From positions 1-38,820 of IMG/VR virus record IMGVR_UViG_3300037321_000085: a stretch of 38,820 nucleotides of DNA; one strand, written 5' to 3'. Source of the DNA: a virus. Position 1 is the stretch's first letter. Each line of letters begins with the position of its first letter. The translations under genes were made by a program, and so were the position numbers. This document shows, one piece after another, positions 16,129 to 22,826 of the stretch. A model generated the notes under the pieces. It was not told where the DNA came from and did not search any database. It was given only the letters and a program-made list of their open reading frames with translations.

Positions 16129-16753
16129 TGCCAGCCCCCCGAACAGGGAACGGCAGTATCACAATTTCTTTCTGGAAAGGTCTTTGGGCCTCTCCACCCT
16201 CACGGGTTTCAGGCTCTTGTGACGATACGTTCAAACGGGTTTTCTTAAGAAGTCTCTCACGTTGAAGCATACATATAGACCGTGGATCATTTTGATCCGG
16301 TTTAGGAATTTTGCGAACCGGATCATTTTTCGCTGAAATCCTATTCATATCAATAGCTTGCAGCGAAAACTCTATTTCGCCTTTTATCAGGCGTGGATTG
16401 CCACCCGATAGCGACAAAAGGAAGCCGTCGAGGGTCATCAGGATCGTGCTTATATCGACCGTCCAGCGCGTCGCATTCCGCCCGCCCTTGGCGTATTTCA
16501 CAGCCTCGATGAATTGCATTTCAGTGAACTTTGACAGCGCGCGTGTGACGGTTGGAATGCTGCACTGGCACTTCTTGGCAATCGCCTTGCGACCGGGCCT
16601 GATGACGCCTGAATTGTTCCTGTGGTGATACCAGAGCGCAGTTAGGTGTGTGAGAATATCGCGCTCAGTGCGGGTCAGGCCCGCGCCCTTGCGGATGCAA
16701 TTGCGTGTTGCTCGCCGTATTGCGTACTCGTTCGATTGTTTGAAATCGTTCAT
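16121..16753 (-). CDS. Winged-helix replication-initiator-like protein
   Basis: This is 210 residues from ATG 16753; the GTG at 16768 is disfavoured because ATG 16753 is coupled to a leader peptide. A winged helix-turn-helix occupies about residues 25-95 (LTRTERDILTHLTALWYHHR, GRKAIAKKCQCSIPTVTRAL). The C-terminal half is basic and disordered. Size, architecture and position right before helicase and primase match origin-binding O-type proteins. No iterons are obvious inside the gene by eye, so the role is inferred. Confidence 0.65.
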   Translation of the reverse strand: MNDFKQSNEYAIRRATRNCIRKGAGLTRTERDILTHLTALWYHHRNNSGVIRPGRKAIAKKCQCSIPTVTRALSKFTEMQFIEAVKYAKGGRNATRWTVDISTILMTLDGFLLSLSGGNPRLIKGEIEFSLQAIDMNRISAKNDPVRKIPKPDQNDPRSICMLQRERLLKKTRLNVSSQEPETREGGEAQRPFQKEIVILPFPVRGAGNV

Positions 16754-16812
16754 GACGCCACACCACACTTAGTGTTGCAGTGTCCAGTAAAACTGGTGTA
16801 TGGTTTAATCAT
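16750..16812 (-). CDS. 20-residue leader peptide
   Basis: ATG 16812 has a strong ribosome-binding site (AGGAG, eight bases upstream) and the frame ends in TGA overlapping the next ATG (TCATGAAC). The encoded peptide contains CNTKC and has no known domain. The downstream initiator-like gene has no clear Shine-Dalgarno of its own, so the peptide probably loads ribosomes for it by coupling. Attenuation by stalling is conceivable but not shown. Confidence 0.55.
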   Translation of the reverse strand: MIKPYTSFTGHCNTKCGVAS

Positions 16813-16844
16813 GTAGCTTGCTCCTCCAGAGAGCGGTTGCATAA

Positions 16845-16877
16845 GGGCGGCTTGAGGTCTGAAACACCTCGCCGCCC
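16845..16877. other. Stable hairpin between DpdA-like and replication genes
   Basis: GGGCGGC (16845-16851) and GAGGT (16854-16858) pair with ACCTC (16866-16870) and GCCGCCC (16871-16877), with a two-base bulge and a seven-base loop. On the plus strand it is followed by GCCTTTTCTT, so it could terminate antisense transcripts. On the minus strand, where the genes lie, it has no U-tract, and may instead limit read-through or protect the 3' end. Confidence 0.45.
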
Positions 16878-16903
16878 GCCTTTTCTTGCACGTATCAGGG
16901 GAA

Positions 16904-17659
16904 CTAGCAAGCCTTCAGCCCTACCATCTGGTGATGGATTTCCGCCAGTGTCCGCCCGTATTCGCCCCCATACATGTCCAGTTGCTCGACTTCGACAATC
17001 CAACGCGGTGGAGGCTGTATAGCGTCCCAGCGATCCGCCATTTTGCGAGGGGTGTTCTGCGCACGGTTATGGTTCTGCGCGATGTCGGTGCTGTCCACGC
17101 TGGCGAATGGGTAAGGCCCGGAACTGAGCTGCATTCCTCGGAGCATGTGAACCCAAGGCGTTTTCTGATGGCGCGCTGATATGGCGTCCCATGTGGCGTC
17201 CATTTGGCGCGACCATGCAGGCGACTTTATCCGCCAATATTCCTCGGTTGATCCGATGCAGACGCGCGGCCATTCATCCAGCAGGCGCAGCATCCGGTCG
17301 ATTGGTTCGTCCATATGCCAGACGGGTGCGCCGCGATGACCATGCGGCCATTCTCGAATTAGCGCGTCCTGCTCTTGTGAACCCGCCTTGATCACATCTG
17401 GAATGACTGCCCACGTGGTCGGATAATCCAGCCATGTGTCACACCATGCGTAATAGTCCGACCATTCAAACTTAGGCTGGTCCTTGCGGAAGTGACTGAA
17501 CGCTCCGTTATCCAGCATCACTGACTGCGCCTGCTCATGGACGCGCGCGACCTGATCGGGCCGGTAATGGCTGACGCAAAAATGTCGGCCAGCCAGTTCA
17601 TAAAGCGCGCCCATAGGGGTAATTGGAGTGCCGTGGTAATGTATCACGCGCGCCTCCAT
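16904..17659 (-). CDS. dpdA: DpdA/TGT-like transglycosylase (7-deazaguanine DNA modification)
   Basis: The product is 251 residues. The sequence has the phage queuine-tRNA-ribosyltransferase-like (DpdA) pattern: HYHGTPITP and FCVSHYRPD at the start, then VMLDNGAFSHF with Asp 50 in the catalytic-type position, and WAVIPDVI with Asp 88. The segment APVWHMDEPIDRMLRLLDEW fits a TIM-barrel strand and helix, with a later WVHMLRGMQL strand. DpdA enzymes exchange guanine in DNA for a 7-deazaguanine, protecting phage DNA from restriction. Overlap of 16 bases with the QueD-like gene supports a shared pathway. The substrate base cannot be read from sequence. Confidence 0.68.
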   Translation of the reverse strand: MEARVIHYHGTPITPMGALYELAGRHFCVSHYRPDQVARVHEQAQSVMLDNGAFSHFRKDQPKFEWSDYYAWCDTWLDYPTTWAVIPDVIKAGSQEQDALIREWPHGHRGAPVWHMDEPIDRMLRLLDEWPRVCIGSTEEYWRIKSPAWSRQMDATWDAISARHQKTPWVHMLRGMQLSSGPYPFASVDSTDIAQNHNRAQNTPRKMADRWDAIQPPPRWIVEVEQLDMYGGEYGRTLAEIHHQMVGLKAC

Positions 17660-17934
17660 GTTGCGCCCATGCCCTCGGCCTCACGCCAGACATCCACGCG
17701 AATTGCGTTGGTAGCGGTGGCTATAGACTCTGCTAGGCCCTCCGCACTTGCCGTTTTGCCATCCAGTACGCGGTGGCAATAATCGTCGCACACCTCGACC
17801 AGAAACGCCTTGCGGTCCTCGACATTGATAATCTCAGACCACGTAGCGCGCACAGTCCACGTGTGTCCGTGCATTACGCCAAGCGGGGAACGGTGAGCTG
17901 CGCAAATAAAGTGCTGCGCCCATTGCGTAATCAT
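17644..17934 (-). CDS. queD: QueD/6-pyruvoyl-tetrahydropterin synthase-like protein
   Basis: This is 96 residues from ATG 17934 (ATGA overlap, GGGGG upstream). FICAAHR and VMHGHTW supply the three zinc-binding His (14, 22, 24) of the family. DYCHRVLD, SAEGLAESI and IRVDVWRE match the later strands and helix. QueD converts dihydroneopterin triphosphate to carboxytetrahydropterin in preQ0 synthesis. It is shorter than usual (about 120), and the loop that in E. coli QueD carries the catalytic Cys before the HGH is deleted here, so its activity may be altered or lost. Confidence 0.65.
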   Translation of the reverse strand: MITQWAQHFICAAHRSPLGVMHGHTWTVRATWSEIINVEDRKAFLVEVCDDYCHRVLDGKTASAEGLAESIATATNAIRVDVWREAEGMGATWRRA

Positions 17935-18233
17935 ACCAGCCCCCGATTCACCAGATATTTGCGGCTCAGCCTGAACCACTGGATCGGGCGACGGTGACAA
18001 GTGTCGCGGCTGGACAGCAGGAACTGGCCTGTCGCCTCAAACTGCCACCCTTTCAGCACAGCGCCCATGACGCGGCCATCGATGTGGGCAGGCGGCGGGC
18101 AGACTTCGCGGACGTGGTTGATGTGGATCTGGTCGCGGGTTTCCAGCAGCTTCAGGGCTGCTTCGCGGGCGCGGTCCAGGTAAGGTGCGCGGTGCTCTTC
18201 GAGAAGGTCCAGCCAGTCTAATTGTGCGGTCAT
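17931..18233 (-). CDS. Hypothetical protein, probable winged-helix fold
   Basis: This is 100 residues from ATG 18233, which overlaps the stop of the 33-residue membrane peptide. The order is an acidic helix (LDWLDLLEEHRAPYLDRARE), a helix with RDQIHINHVREV, the PPPAHIDGRVMGAVLKG segment and a beta wing (FEATGQFLLSSRDTCHRRPI). This looks like a winged-helix DNA-binding protein. It is four-base overlapped with the QueD-like gene. It may recognise the DNA to be modified or serve replication. I do not know the family name. Confidence 0.55.
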   Translation of the reverse strand: MTAQLDWLDLLEEHRAPYLDRAREAALKLLETRDQIHINHVREVCPPPAHIDGRVMGAVLKGWQFEATGQFLLSSRDTCHRRPIQWFRLSRKYLVNRGLV

Positions 18234-18331
18234 GCCACCCACCACGCCAGCGCATACATCGCGCAGATGCCCGCTAGCCATGCGATGCCCTTGAGGCAGT
18301 CTTGCTTTCGTGATGTGCCCAGCCCGTGCAT
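18230..18331 (-). CDS. 33-residue membrane peptide
   Basis: ATG 18331 lies one base after the HNH gene's TAA, and the frame ends in TGA overlapping the next ATG. After a short basic head (MHGLGTSRKQDCLK) comes one hydrophobic helix (IAWLAGICAMYALAWWVA) that reaches the C terminus. The precise fit between two genes supports it being real. It is one of four sub-40-residue membrane or leader genes in this genome. Function unknown. Confidence 0.5.
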   Translation of the reverse strand: MHGLGTSRKQDCLKGIAWLAGICAMYALAWWVA

Positions 18332-18332
18332 G

Positions 18333-18698
18333 TTAGCCCAGCGCCTCCGCAATCCAGTCCACCAGATCGATCTGAGGCGACTTGTCCCGGCGCGTCTTCG
18401 CTGCGTTTTTCTGCCGCTGCGGCGCGTCCCACTTGTTGTGGCAACGCTGGCAAAGGGCCTTCAGGTTGTCGTGATCGTTATTGGTTTCGTCCCAATCCAT
18501 ATGTGCTATGGTTAGGATGACCTTGGAGCCGGTTTCAGGATGCGGTTCGTAGTTCACGGCATCACAGTCAGGGTGCTGAGGCGTTCCCTCGCAAGCGTGG
18601 TCGGCGCGTTCGAGAATTGTCACCCTGATAGCCTTCCACTCTTTTGAGTGAATTGAGCCGCCGGGGTAAAGCTTCATGCGGTCCGGATTGATCGGCAT
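18333..18698 (-). CDS. HNH endonuclease
   Basis: This is 121 residues from ATG 18698 with GGAGGTTC upstream. It has the classic HNH order: CEGTPQHPDCDAVN, the metal-binding TIAHMDWDETNNDHDNLKAL (His and Asn), then CQRCHNKWDAPQRQKN. It is a free-standing small nuclease of the early operon. Possible roles are host DNA degradation, packaging support or homing. No intron surrounds it. The start overlaps the stop of the upstream 38-residue peptide (TGATG). Confidence 0.85.
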   Translation of the reverse strand: MPINPDRMKLYPGGSIHSKEWKAIRVTILERADHACEGTPQHPDCDAVNYEPHPETGSKVILTIAHMDWDETNNDHDNLKALCQRCHNKWDAPQRQKNAAKTRRDKSPQIDLVDWIAEALG

Positions 18699-18814
18699 CA
18701 CAGGAACCTCCCCAGCAGCGCTGAAATAGCAACCAGAGCGAAGAGCAGCGAGATGCCCATGCCGCCGATAATGGCGAGCGCTGGAGCGATGCCTGGTTCG
18801 CGGTGATCAGACAT
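18698..18814 (-). CDS. 38-residue membrane peptide
   Basis: ATG 18814 overlaps the end of the HTH gene and the frame ends in TGA coupled to the HNH start. A polar head (MSDHREPGIAPA) leads into one long hydrophobic helix (GGMGISLLFALVAISALLG). It is a bitopic membrane peptide in the early operon, where superinfection-exclusion or host-takeover peptides are common. The assignment to membrane is from sequence; any role is unproven. Confidence 0.5.
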   Translation of the reverse strand: MSDHREPGIAPALAIIGGMGISLLFALVAISALLGRFL

Positions 18815-19010
18815 GCGCTGCCCCTTTCCTTGCAGGCTTCATGAACCCATTTACCTTATCCACGGTGTCGAGTGACACGCTCCGACCCTTTATGATTTGG
18901 TAGACAAAGTTTGGGTCTCCCATCGCAGCCATTCCGAAATCGCGTTTACTCATACCCTTCGACTGGCAATAGTCGAGGATGCTCTTGGTAAAGATTTGCT
19001 TTGCGTTCAT
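18807..19010 (-). CDS. HTH repressor-like regulator
   Basis: This is 67 residues if it starts at ATG 19010, or 70 from ATG 19019. It carries a Cro/CI-type HTH: FTKSILDYCQSKGMSKRDFG, then AAMGDPNFVYQIIKGRSVSL as turn and recognition helix. No Shine-Dalgarno precedes either ATG. The promoter's predicted transcription start falls at about 19011, so the message may be leaderless, as for lambda cI from PRM. It is the first leftward gene from a divergent control region, so it probably controls both operons. Confidence 0.7.
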   Translation of the reverse strand: MNAKQIFTKSILDYCQSKGMSKRDFGMAAMGDPNFVYQIIKGRSVSLDTVDKVNGFMKPARKGAAHV

Positions 19011-19017
19011 GTTGCCC

Positions 19018-19045
19018 ATAATGGCAGAAAATATTTGTAGGTCAA
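19018..19045 (-). promoter_or_regulatory. Leftward early promoter
   Basis: TTGACC (19045-19040) and CATTAT (19023-19018) with a 16-bp spacer, reading leftward. Predicted initiation is within a base or two of ATG 19010, suggesting leaderless translation. The spacer and -35 contain CCTACAAA, also present in the rightward promoter. Confidence 0.6.
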
Positions 19046-19088
19046 CACATACTTTTCGCTTGACGGCCCGTAGGCGTTCCCCTACAAA
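19034..19088. promoter_or_regulatory. Candidate operator pair in divergent control region
   Basis: TTTGTAGG (19034-19041) and its exact complement CCTACAAA (19081-19088) face each other, one inside each promoter. Between them, GTAGG and CCTAC form a further short inverted repeat around the rightward spacer. This placement is what a small HTH repressor encoded alongside would need to switch both promoters. The repressor link is inference. Confidence 0.5.
19060..19088 (+). promoter_or_regulatory. Rightward early promoter
   Basis: TTGACG (19060-19065), a 17-bp spacer and TACAAA (19083-19088) give a good sigma-70 promoter. Initiation would be near 19095, giving a short leader with GAGGG before ATG 19113. 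It is the only promoter seen for the whole rightward operon. Confidence 0.7.
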
Positions 19089-19112
19089 GGGTCATCAACA
19101 GAGGGCAGCACA

Positions 19113-19358
19113 ATGGCCGACAACATCAACATAGACTACGCCTACCAGCTCGCAGACGAACACGAGCAGCACCTGCGCGAAATGGCAGAGGCTGGCATCG
19201 AAGACTGCGAGATCGAGACCGCTGACGATATCCTGCGGGCTGGCCTGCTTGACGGCTCCATCTCAGACGCTGGCATCAATGCTTACAATGAAACACGGAC
19301 GGACTGGACGGAGATTTTAAGTGCCGTTGCTCTGCGGACACAGGAGCCAACCCAATGA
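19113..19358 (+). CDS. Acidic hypothetical protein, first rightward gene
   Basis: The product is 81 residues and strongly acidic (LADEHEQHLREMAEAGIEDC, EIETADDILRAGLL), probably helical. AGAGGG precedes ATG 19113. It occupies the cro position but has no HTH motif. Such acidic small early proteins sometimes act as inhibitors of host factors by mimicking DNA charge, but that is only a suggestion here. The end overlaps the next gene by four bases. Confidence 0.6.
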   Translation: MADNINIDYAYQLADEHEQHLREMAEAGIEDCEIETADDILRAGLLDGSISDAGINAYNETRTDWTEILSAVALRTQEPTQ

Positions 19359-19651
19359 CCAACCAAGAAATCATCAACAGGCTGGAGCAAATCAAGCCGG
19401 GCCTCGAAAACAGCAGCTCAGCGGCAGAAGTCGCGATGGTCGAACTACTCCCGGCTGTGATTGCCGCGCTGAAGGGAAACACAAAGACCTGGCCATCAGA
19501 AGACATCATCCTACAATATGCGGGAGACCACCCTTTCGCGCGCTGGATTGCCACCTACGAAAGCTATGACGACCCGGAGTCGCCCATCGGGGCAGGCAAA
19601 ACGCCAACAGAAGCAGTCGATGACCTGCTTGAAATGGAGGTGGAACAATGA
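19355..19651 (+). CDS. Hypothetical protein
   Basis: This is 98 residues, coupled to its neighbours by ATGA overlaps on both sides. Two helices (QEIINRLEQIKPGLENSSSA, EVAMVELLPAVIAALKG) are followed by a short domain with ILQYAGDHPFARWIATYESY and an acidic C terminus. Its codon use and the tight operon fit indicate a real gene. I recognise no family or catalytic motif. Confidence 0.65.
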   Translation: MTNQEIINRLEQIKPGLENSSSAAEVAMVELLPAVIAALKGNTKTWPSEDIILQYAGDHPFARWIATYESYDDPESPIGAGKTPTEAVDDLLEMEVEQ

Positions 19652-19830
19652 CCCACCCCCTGCACTGCCCCGTCTGCCAACGCGGATTCAACACAGTTGG
19701 CGGTCGTCAGATCCACGCTTACGACGCGCACGGGTTCACCCTGATCGCATCAGAAGCTGACTGGAAGCGGGTCGATGAAGCTGGCCGCAAGGTCGCAATG
19801 CAAATGTTTAAGGAGCAACCACAATGCTGA
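19648..19830 (+). CDS. Small C2H2 zinc-finger protein
   Basis: The product is 60 residues. CPVCQRGFNTVGGRQIHAYD followed by AHG gives Cys-x2-Cys-x12-His-x4-His, a genuine C2H2 finger arrangement, then a helical tail (WKRVDEAGRKVAMQMF). It probably binds nucleic acid or a protein partner. It is overlapped four bases by the upstream gene and runs seven bases into the next gene. Confidence 0.7.
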   Translation: MTHPLHCPVCQRGFNTVGGRQIHAYDAHGFTLIASEADWKRVDEAGRKVAMQMFKEQPQC

Positions 19831-20093
19831 TGGCACACCTAATCCACCGCGAGCGGGTTAAATGCCCAACGCTGGCCAAGGCCCAACTCGCTAACGAGGC
19901 GTCAGACGCGATCTGGTCCGCACGTCGCAAGATGGAGTCCGACCGCCACGTCCTGGAGCAAATCTGGACGCTGGCACAGGAGGCAGAGCAACAGTTCAAC
20001 GCGGCTCTGGCGAATTACGAGCGGGTCAAAGGCGCTGAACTTGTCCGGCATGATCTGGCCTGTTCCGACGCAGCACAGATGGGAGAAGGGTGA
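19824..20093 (+). CDS. Helical hypothetical protein
   Basis: The product is 89 residues and almost wholly helical, with a likely coiled coil (DRHVLEQIWTLAQEAEQQFN, AALANYERVKGAELVRHDLA). The start may be ATG 19824 or the ATG at 19830 that overlaps the upstream stop (TGATG). There are no recognised motifs. The coupled position within the recombination operon suggests a DNA-metabolism accessory, without direct evidence. Confidence 0.6.
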   Translation: MLMAHLIHRERVKCPTLAKAQLANEASDAIWSARRKMESDRHVLEQIWTLAQEAEQQFNAALANYERVKGAELVRHDLACSDAAQMGEG

Positions 20094-20278
20094 TGACTGA
20101 AGACGAAGCCGTAAATAAAACATGTCATCGGTCAATGGGTTCAGATCGACTGGAGAGGTGTGAAGCATCTGAATGCATGGCTTGGCGCTGGGTCATTGAG
20201 CCTTCCATCAAGGACATGCGGGAGCCGACTGGCTACTGCGGACTAGCTGGACCAATCAAACAGACAGGAGAGAAATGA
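20093..20278 (+). CDS. Small Cys-rich (zinc-binding) phage protein
   Basis: This is 61 residues from ATG 20093 (TGATG overlap). The Cys pattern KTCHRSM, LERCEASECMAWRWV and GYCGLAG belongs to a widespread small phage protein type with the core C-x-WRW and GYCGLAG. These are presumed to bind zinc; no biochemical role is established that I know of. It is directly before the Rad52-like gene and four-base coupled to it. Confidence 0.65.
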   Translation: MTEDEAVNKTCHRSMGSDRLERCEASECMAWRWVIEPSIKDMREPTGYCGLAGPIKQTGEK

Positions 20279-21039
20279 TGGCCGATGTCACATCTGTAAT
20301 CGAACGCACAGAAATGAAGGCCGCTGTCAGTGGGATTGCCCTGCTGCGCGAACCCTTCCCCCCTAACCAGATTTCCAAGCTACCGAAGCCTACAACGGCT
20401 CAGACAAACGAGGTTAAGGCTGACTTCAAGAAGGGCATCCGGTGCGACATCTGCGGTGGCTGGCATCACCCTAAAGTCGTGCATCTGGATTATGTCGGCC
20501 ACGCGGCCCTAACAGATCGCCTCCTTGACGCCGACCCAAACTGGAATTGGGAGCCTGTCGCTATGGACGGTCTGCCAAATCCCGGAAACGGCATGTGGAT
20601 CAAGCTGACTGTATGCGGTGTGTCGCGCCTTGGTTATGGCTCAGCCGACGGAAAGTCTGGCGGGGATGCGGTCAAGGAAATCATCGGTGACGCCTTGCGC
20701 AACGCCGCTATGCGGTTCGGTGCTGCTCTGGACCTTTGGCATAAGGGCGACCTCCACGCAGAACCAGATGCGGCTGACGAAGCGCCAGCGGAGACCAAGC
20801 CAACTGAGCAGAAGTCCAGCAAGGCAGCAAGCCGTGGTCTCTACACCGCCCTGATGAACGGGCTGAGCAACCAACAATCCGCAGACGCCCTGCGCAATTG
20901 GGGCAAATCGAACGCGATCGAGATCAAGAGCCTGCCCAAAGATTGGGCCGATGAAATCCGCGCCGAATACGCAAAGGAACTCGAAGCCTTTGTTGCCCTT
21001 GAATCCAGCGAAAAGGAACAAAATTATGCTGAGCAATAA
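20275..21039 (+). CDS. Rad52/Sak-like single-strand annealing protein
   Basis: The product is 254 residues, starting at ATG 20275 or 20278 with AGGAGAG upstream. The Rad52-type core runs YVGHAALTDRLLDADPNWNW, WIKLTVCGVSRLGYGSADGK and AVKEIIGDALRNAAMRFGAA, the conserved annealing-ring fold of Sak/Erf-like recombinases. The N-terminal CDICGGWHHPKVVH segment adds a possible zinc site. The C-terminal third is a linker and a small helical domain. It would anneal single strands in phage recombination and repair. Confidence 0.85.
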   Translation: MMADVTSVIERTEMKAAVSGIALLREPFPPNQISKLPKPTTAQTNEVKADFKKGIRCDICGGWHHPKVVHLDYVGHAALTDRLLDADPNWNWEPVAMDGLPNPGNGMWIKLTVCGVSRLGYGSADGKSGGDAVKEIIGDALRNAAMRFGAALDLWHKGDLHAEPDAADEAPAETKPTEQKSSKAASRGLYTALMNGLSNQQSADALRNWGKSNAIEIKSLPKDWADEIRAEYAKELEAFVALESSEKEQNYAEQ

Positions 21040-21709
21040 CCCACCCCCAGCCGCAGAACTGTTCGCGGAGGAAATCTACAGCCTCAACGAACGCGCCGAG
21101 AACTTTGGCCCGGTGTCAGACGACAACGCTGGCGAAGCCCGCGACCTGATCGGACTGGCAAAGAAGCTGGCCAAGGACATTGACGCCAAGCGCGACGAGG
21201 AGAAACGCCCCCACCTGGATGCCGGTCGCGAGATCGACGGCACATACAAACCACTGGTGGAAAGCGCCAAGTATGCCTGCTCCACTCTGGAAAAGTCACT
21301 GACAGAGTTCATCGTTGAGCAGAAGCGCAAGGCCGAGGAAATCCGCCGCGCTGCTGAAGCCAAAGCCGCCGAGGAAGCCGCCAAGGCGAAGGCGCTGGCA
21401 GATGACGCCCTGCTTGGTGAAAGCACGGCTGAGGCTGCTCAGGAGGCTGCGAACGCTGCGGAGATTGCGACAGCCAAGGAGAAGATGGCGGGCAACGTCA
21501 AAGGCTCCGAGGGCTTCCGCGCTGCTGGCCTGCGCACGATCCGCAGGGCTACAGTCACCGATCAGGCCAAGCTGATATTCCACTATCACTCGCACCCTGA
21601 CGTGATGGAGGTTTGCCTACGTCTGGCCAATGCGGACATCCGTGCAGCCAAGGGTGCGCCTATCAGCATTCCCGGTATCGAGGTTGTCGAGACGGAAGTG
21701 CTTGTCTGA
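21026..21709 (+). CDS. Coiled-coil recombination-associated protein
   Basis: This is 227 residues from ATG 21026, which has AAGGAAC upstream and overlaps the annealing-protein stop by 14 bases. The central half (about residues 60-150) is a long Ala/Lys/Glu coiled coil (FIVEQKRKAEEIRRAAEAKA). A C-terminal globular part includes TVTDQAKLIFHYHSHPDVME. Coiled-coil partners next to annealing proteins are common and may act as nuclease inhibitors or loaders. The exact family is not recognised. Confidence 0.6.
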   Translation: MLSNNPPPAAELFAEEIYSLNERAENFGPVSDDNAGEARDLIGLAKKLAKDIDAKRDEEKRPHLDAGREIDGTYKPLVESAKYACSTLEKSLTEFIVEQKRKAEEIRRAAEAKAAEEAAKAKALADDALLGESTAEAAQEAANAAEIATAKEKMAGNVKGSEGFRAAGLRTIRRATVTDQAKLIFHYHSHPDVMEVCLRLANADIRAAKGAPISIPGIEVVETEVLV

Positions 21710-22119
21710 TGGCTAAACACCTGTCCCGCCTGATCACATCCCGCGCCATGCTGGAGACAGCCTTCCGTGAGATTGCAGTCATGCCCTACGGCTACATGCT
21801 GGAGGTGCGGGACGAGACACGCACGGATTCCCAAAACCGATTGATGTGGCCTCTGCTTGCCTGCTTCGAGAAGCAGCGCGCCACGGTGCTGGGTCGGGAG
21901 TTCAAGGACCATCAGTGGAAGACGATGTTTCTTGAAGACCTTGGCCACGAGCAGGAAATCCTGCCCAGCCTCGACGGCTCCAGGTGGTTCGCCGCTGGCC
22001 TTCGATCAAGCACACTAGGCGTCCGTGAGTTCAGCGACCTGATTGAGCGGATCAACGCAGACGCTGCGGAACGCGGCGTGGATCTACACGAACACATGGA
22101 GAATGAGAATGGTTTATGA
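21709..22119 (+). CDS. ninB: NinB-family recombination protein
   Basis: This is 136 residues from ATG 21709 (TGATG overlap), close to the 146 of lambda NinB. It shows the family pattern: MPYGYMLEVRDETRTDSQNR, LMWPLLACFEKQ, VLGREFKDHQWKTMFLEDLG and the C-terminal LRSSTLGVREFSDLIERINA. NinB (Orf) helps load recombination proteins on single-strand-binding-protein-coated DNA. The location next to the Rad52-like gene fits. Confidence 0.88.
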   Translation: MAKHLSRLITSRAMLETAFREIAVMPYGYMLEVRDETRTDSQNRLMWPLLACFEKQRATVLGREFKDHQWKTMFLEDLGHEQEILPSLDGSRWFAAGLRSSTLGVREFSDLIERINADAAERGVDLHEHMENENGL

Positions 22120-22459
22120 GAGAGAGATTGAGACGATCAGGGAACGGCATAAGGCTTGCCAACAAATCGGGTATGTCGAAACAGCAGAGCGCCTGCGTCA
22201 ATCGCTTCAATATGCCGACTGGTCTGAGGGCGCATCAGCAATGGCAGCCGTAAGAGATCGTGCCACCCTCCTATCCGCCCTTCTCACAGAGAGAGAGCGT
22301 GTTGCTGCGCTGGAAGCGGCGCTCGCGCCGTTTGCTAACTTTCTGGACGAGTACGAGGCCGACCGAGAGCCGCTGCTTGATAGCGAAACTTTAACAATTT
22401 CTACGGCGGTCCACGTATTCCGCACAGCCCGCTCTGTACTGGAGTCCGGTCATGAGTGA
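22109..22459 (+). CDS. Coiled-coil hypothetical protein
   Basis: This is 116 residues from ATG 22109, with GGAG-AATGAGA upstream; the earlier frame start reads inside ninB. It is mostly helical with a central coiled coil (RATLLSALLTERERVAALEA) and an acidic segment (LDEYEADREPLLDSE). It overlaps both ninB and the HNH gene. There are no functional motifs. A structural accessory of the recombination complex is possible. Confidence 0.55.
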   Translation: MVYEREIETIRERHKACQQIGYVETAERLRQSLQYADWSEGASAMAAVRDRATLLSALLTERERVAALEAALAPFANFLDEYEADREPLLDSETLTISTAVHVFRTARSVLESGHE

Positions 22460-22826
22460 GAGAAGGCCGCTAACCAAGCTGCAATTCGCCCGCATCGCGC
22501 TGGACCAGAACGGTCGCTGCGGATGCGGATGCGGCAAGCGGCTGGACTTCCAGAAGCCTCGCCAGATCACAGACGAGCACCTCAACCCGCTATTTTCAGG
22601 AGGGGCCAATGACCTTGAAAACCGAGCGCTTTGGGACTCGGACTGTTCCAAAGAGAAGACCCGCAAGGAAGCCCCTGACCGCGCCAAGGTTCGCCGGATT
22701 GAGCAGGGCAAGACGCAGGCGGACAAACGGTCAAGGCGTGGCGGCTCGTCCATTCAGGGCCGTGGATTTCAACCAAAACCAGAGGGTTATGTCAGCCCAC
22801 TATCGAAGGAAGGAAGAAGACGATGA
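22452..22826 (+). CDS. HNH-type nuclease
   Basis: The product is 124 residues. CGCGCGKRLDF supplies the zinc-knuckle Cys, followed by ITDEHLNPLFSGGANDLENR with the catalytic His and Asn, and LWDSDCSKEKTRKEAPDRAK ending the motif. The C terminus is basic and disordered. This is the second HNH gene of the genome, and unlike 18333-18698 it is on the rightward recombination operon. A role in recombination or host DNA degradation is likely; the substrate is unknown. Confidence 0.8.
   Translation: MSERRPLTKLQFARIALDQNGRCGCGCGKRLDFQKPRQITDEHLNPLFSGGANDLENRALWDSDCSKEKTRKEAPDRAKVRRIEQGKTQADKRSRRGGSSIQGRGFQPKPEGYVSPLSKEGRRR

Noticed and set aside
16809-17003. 64-codon minus-strand frame rich in Arg/Gly
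   Set aside because: It overlaps the end of the DpdA-like gene and the hairpin, and its composition is that of a shadow frame.
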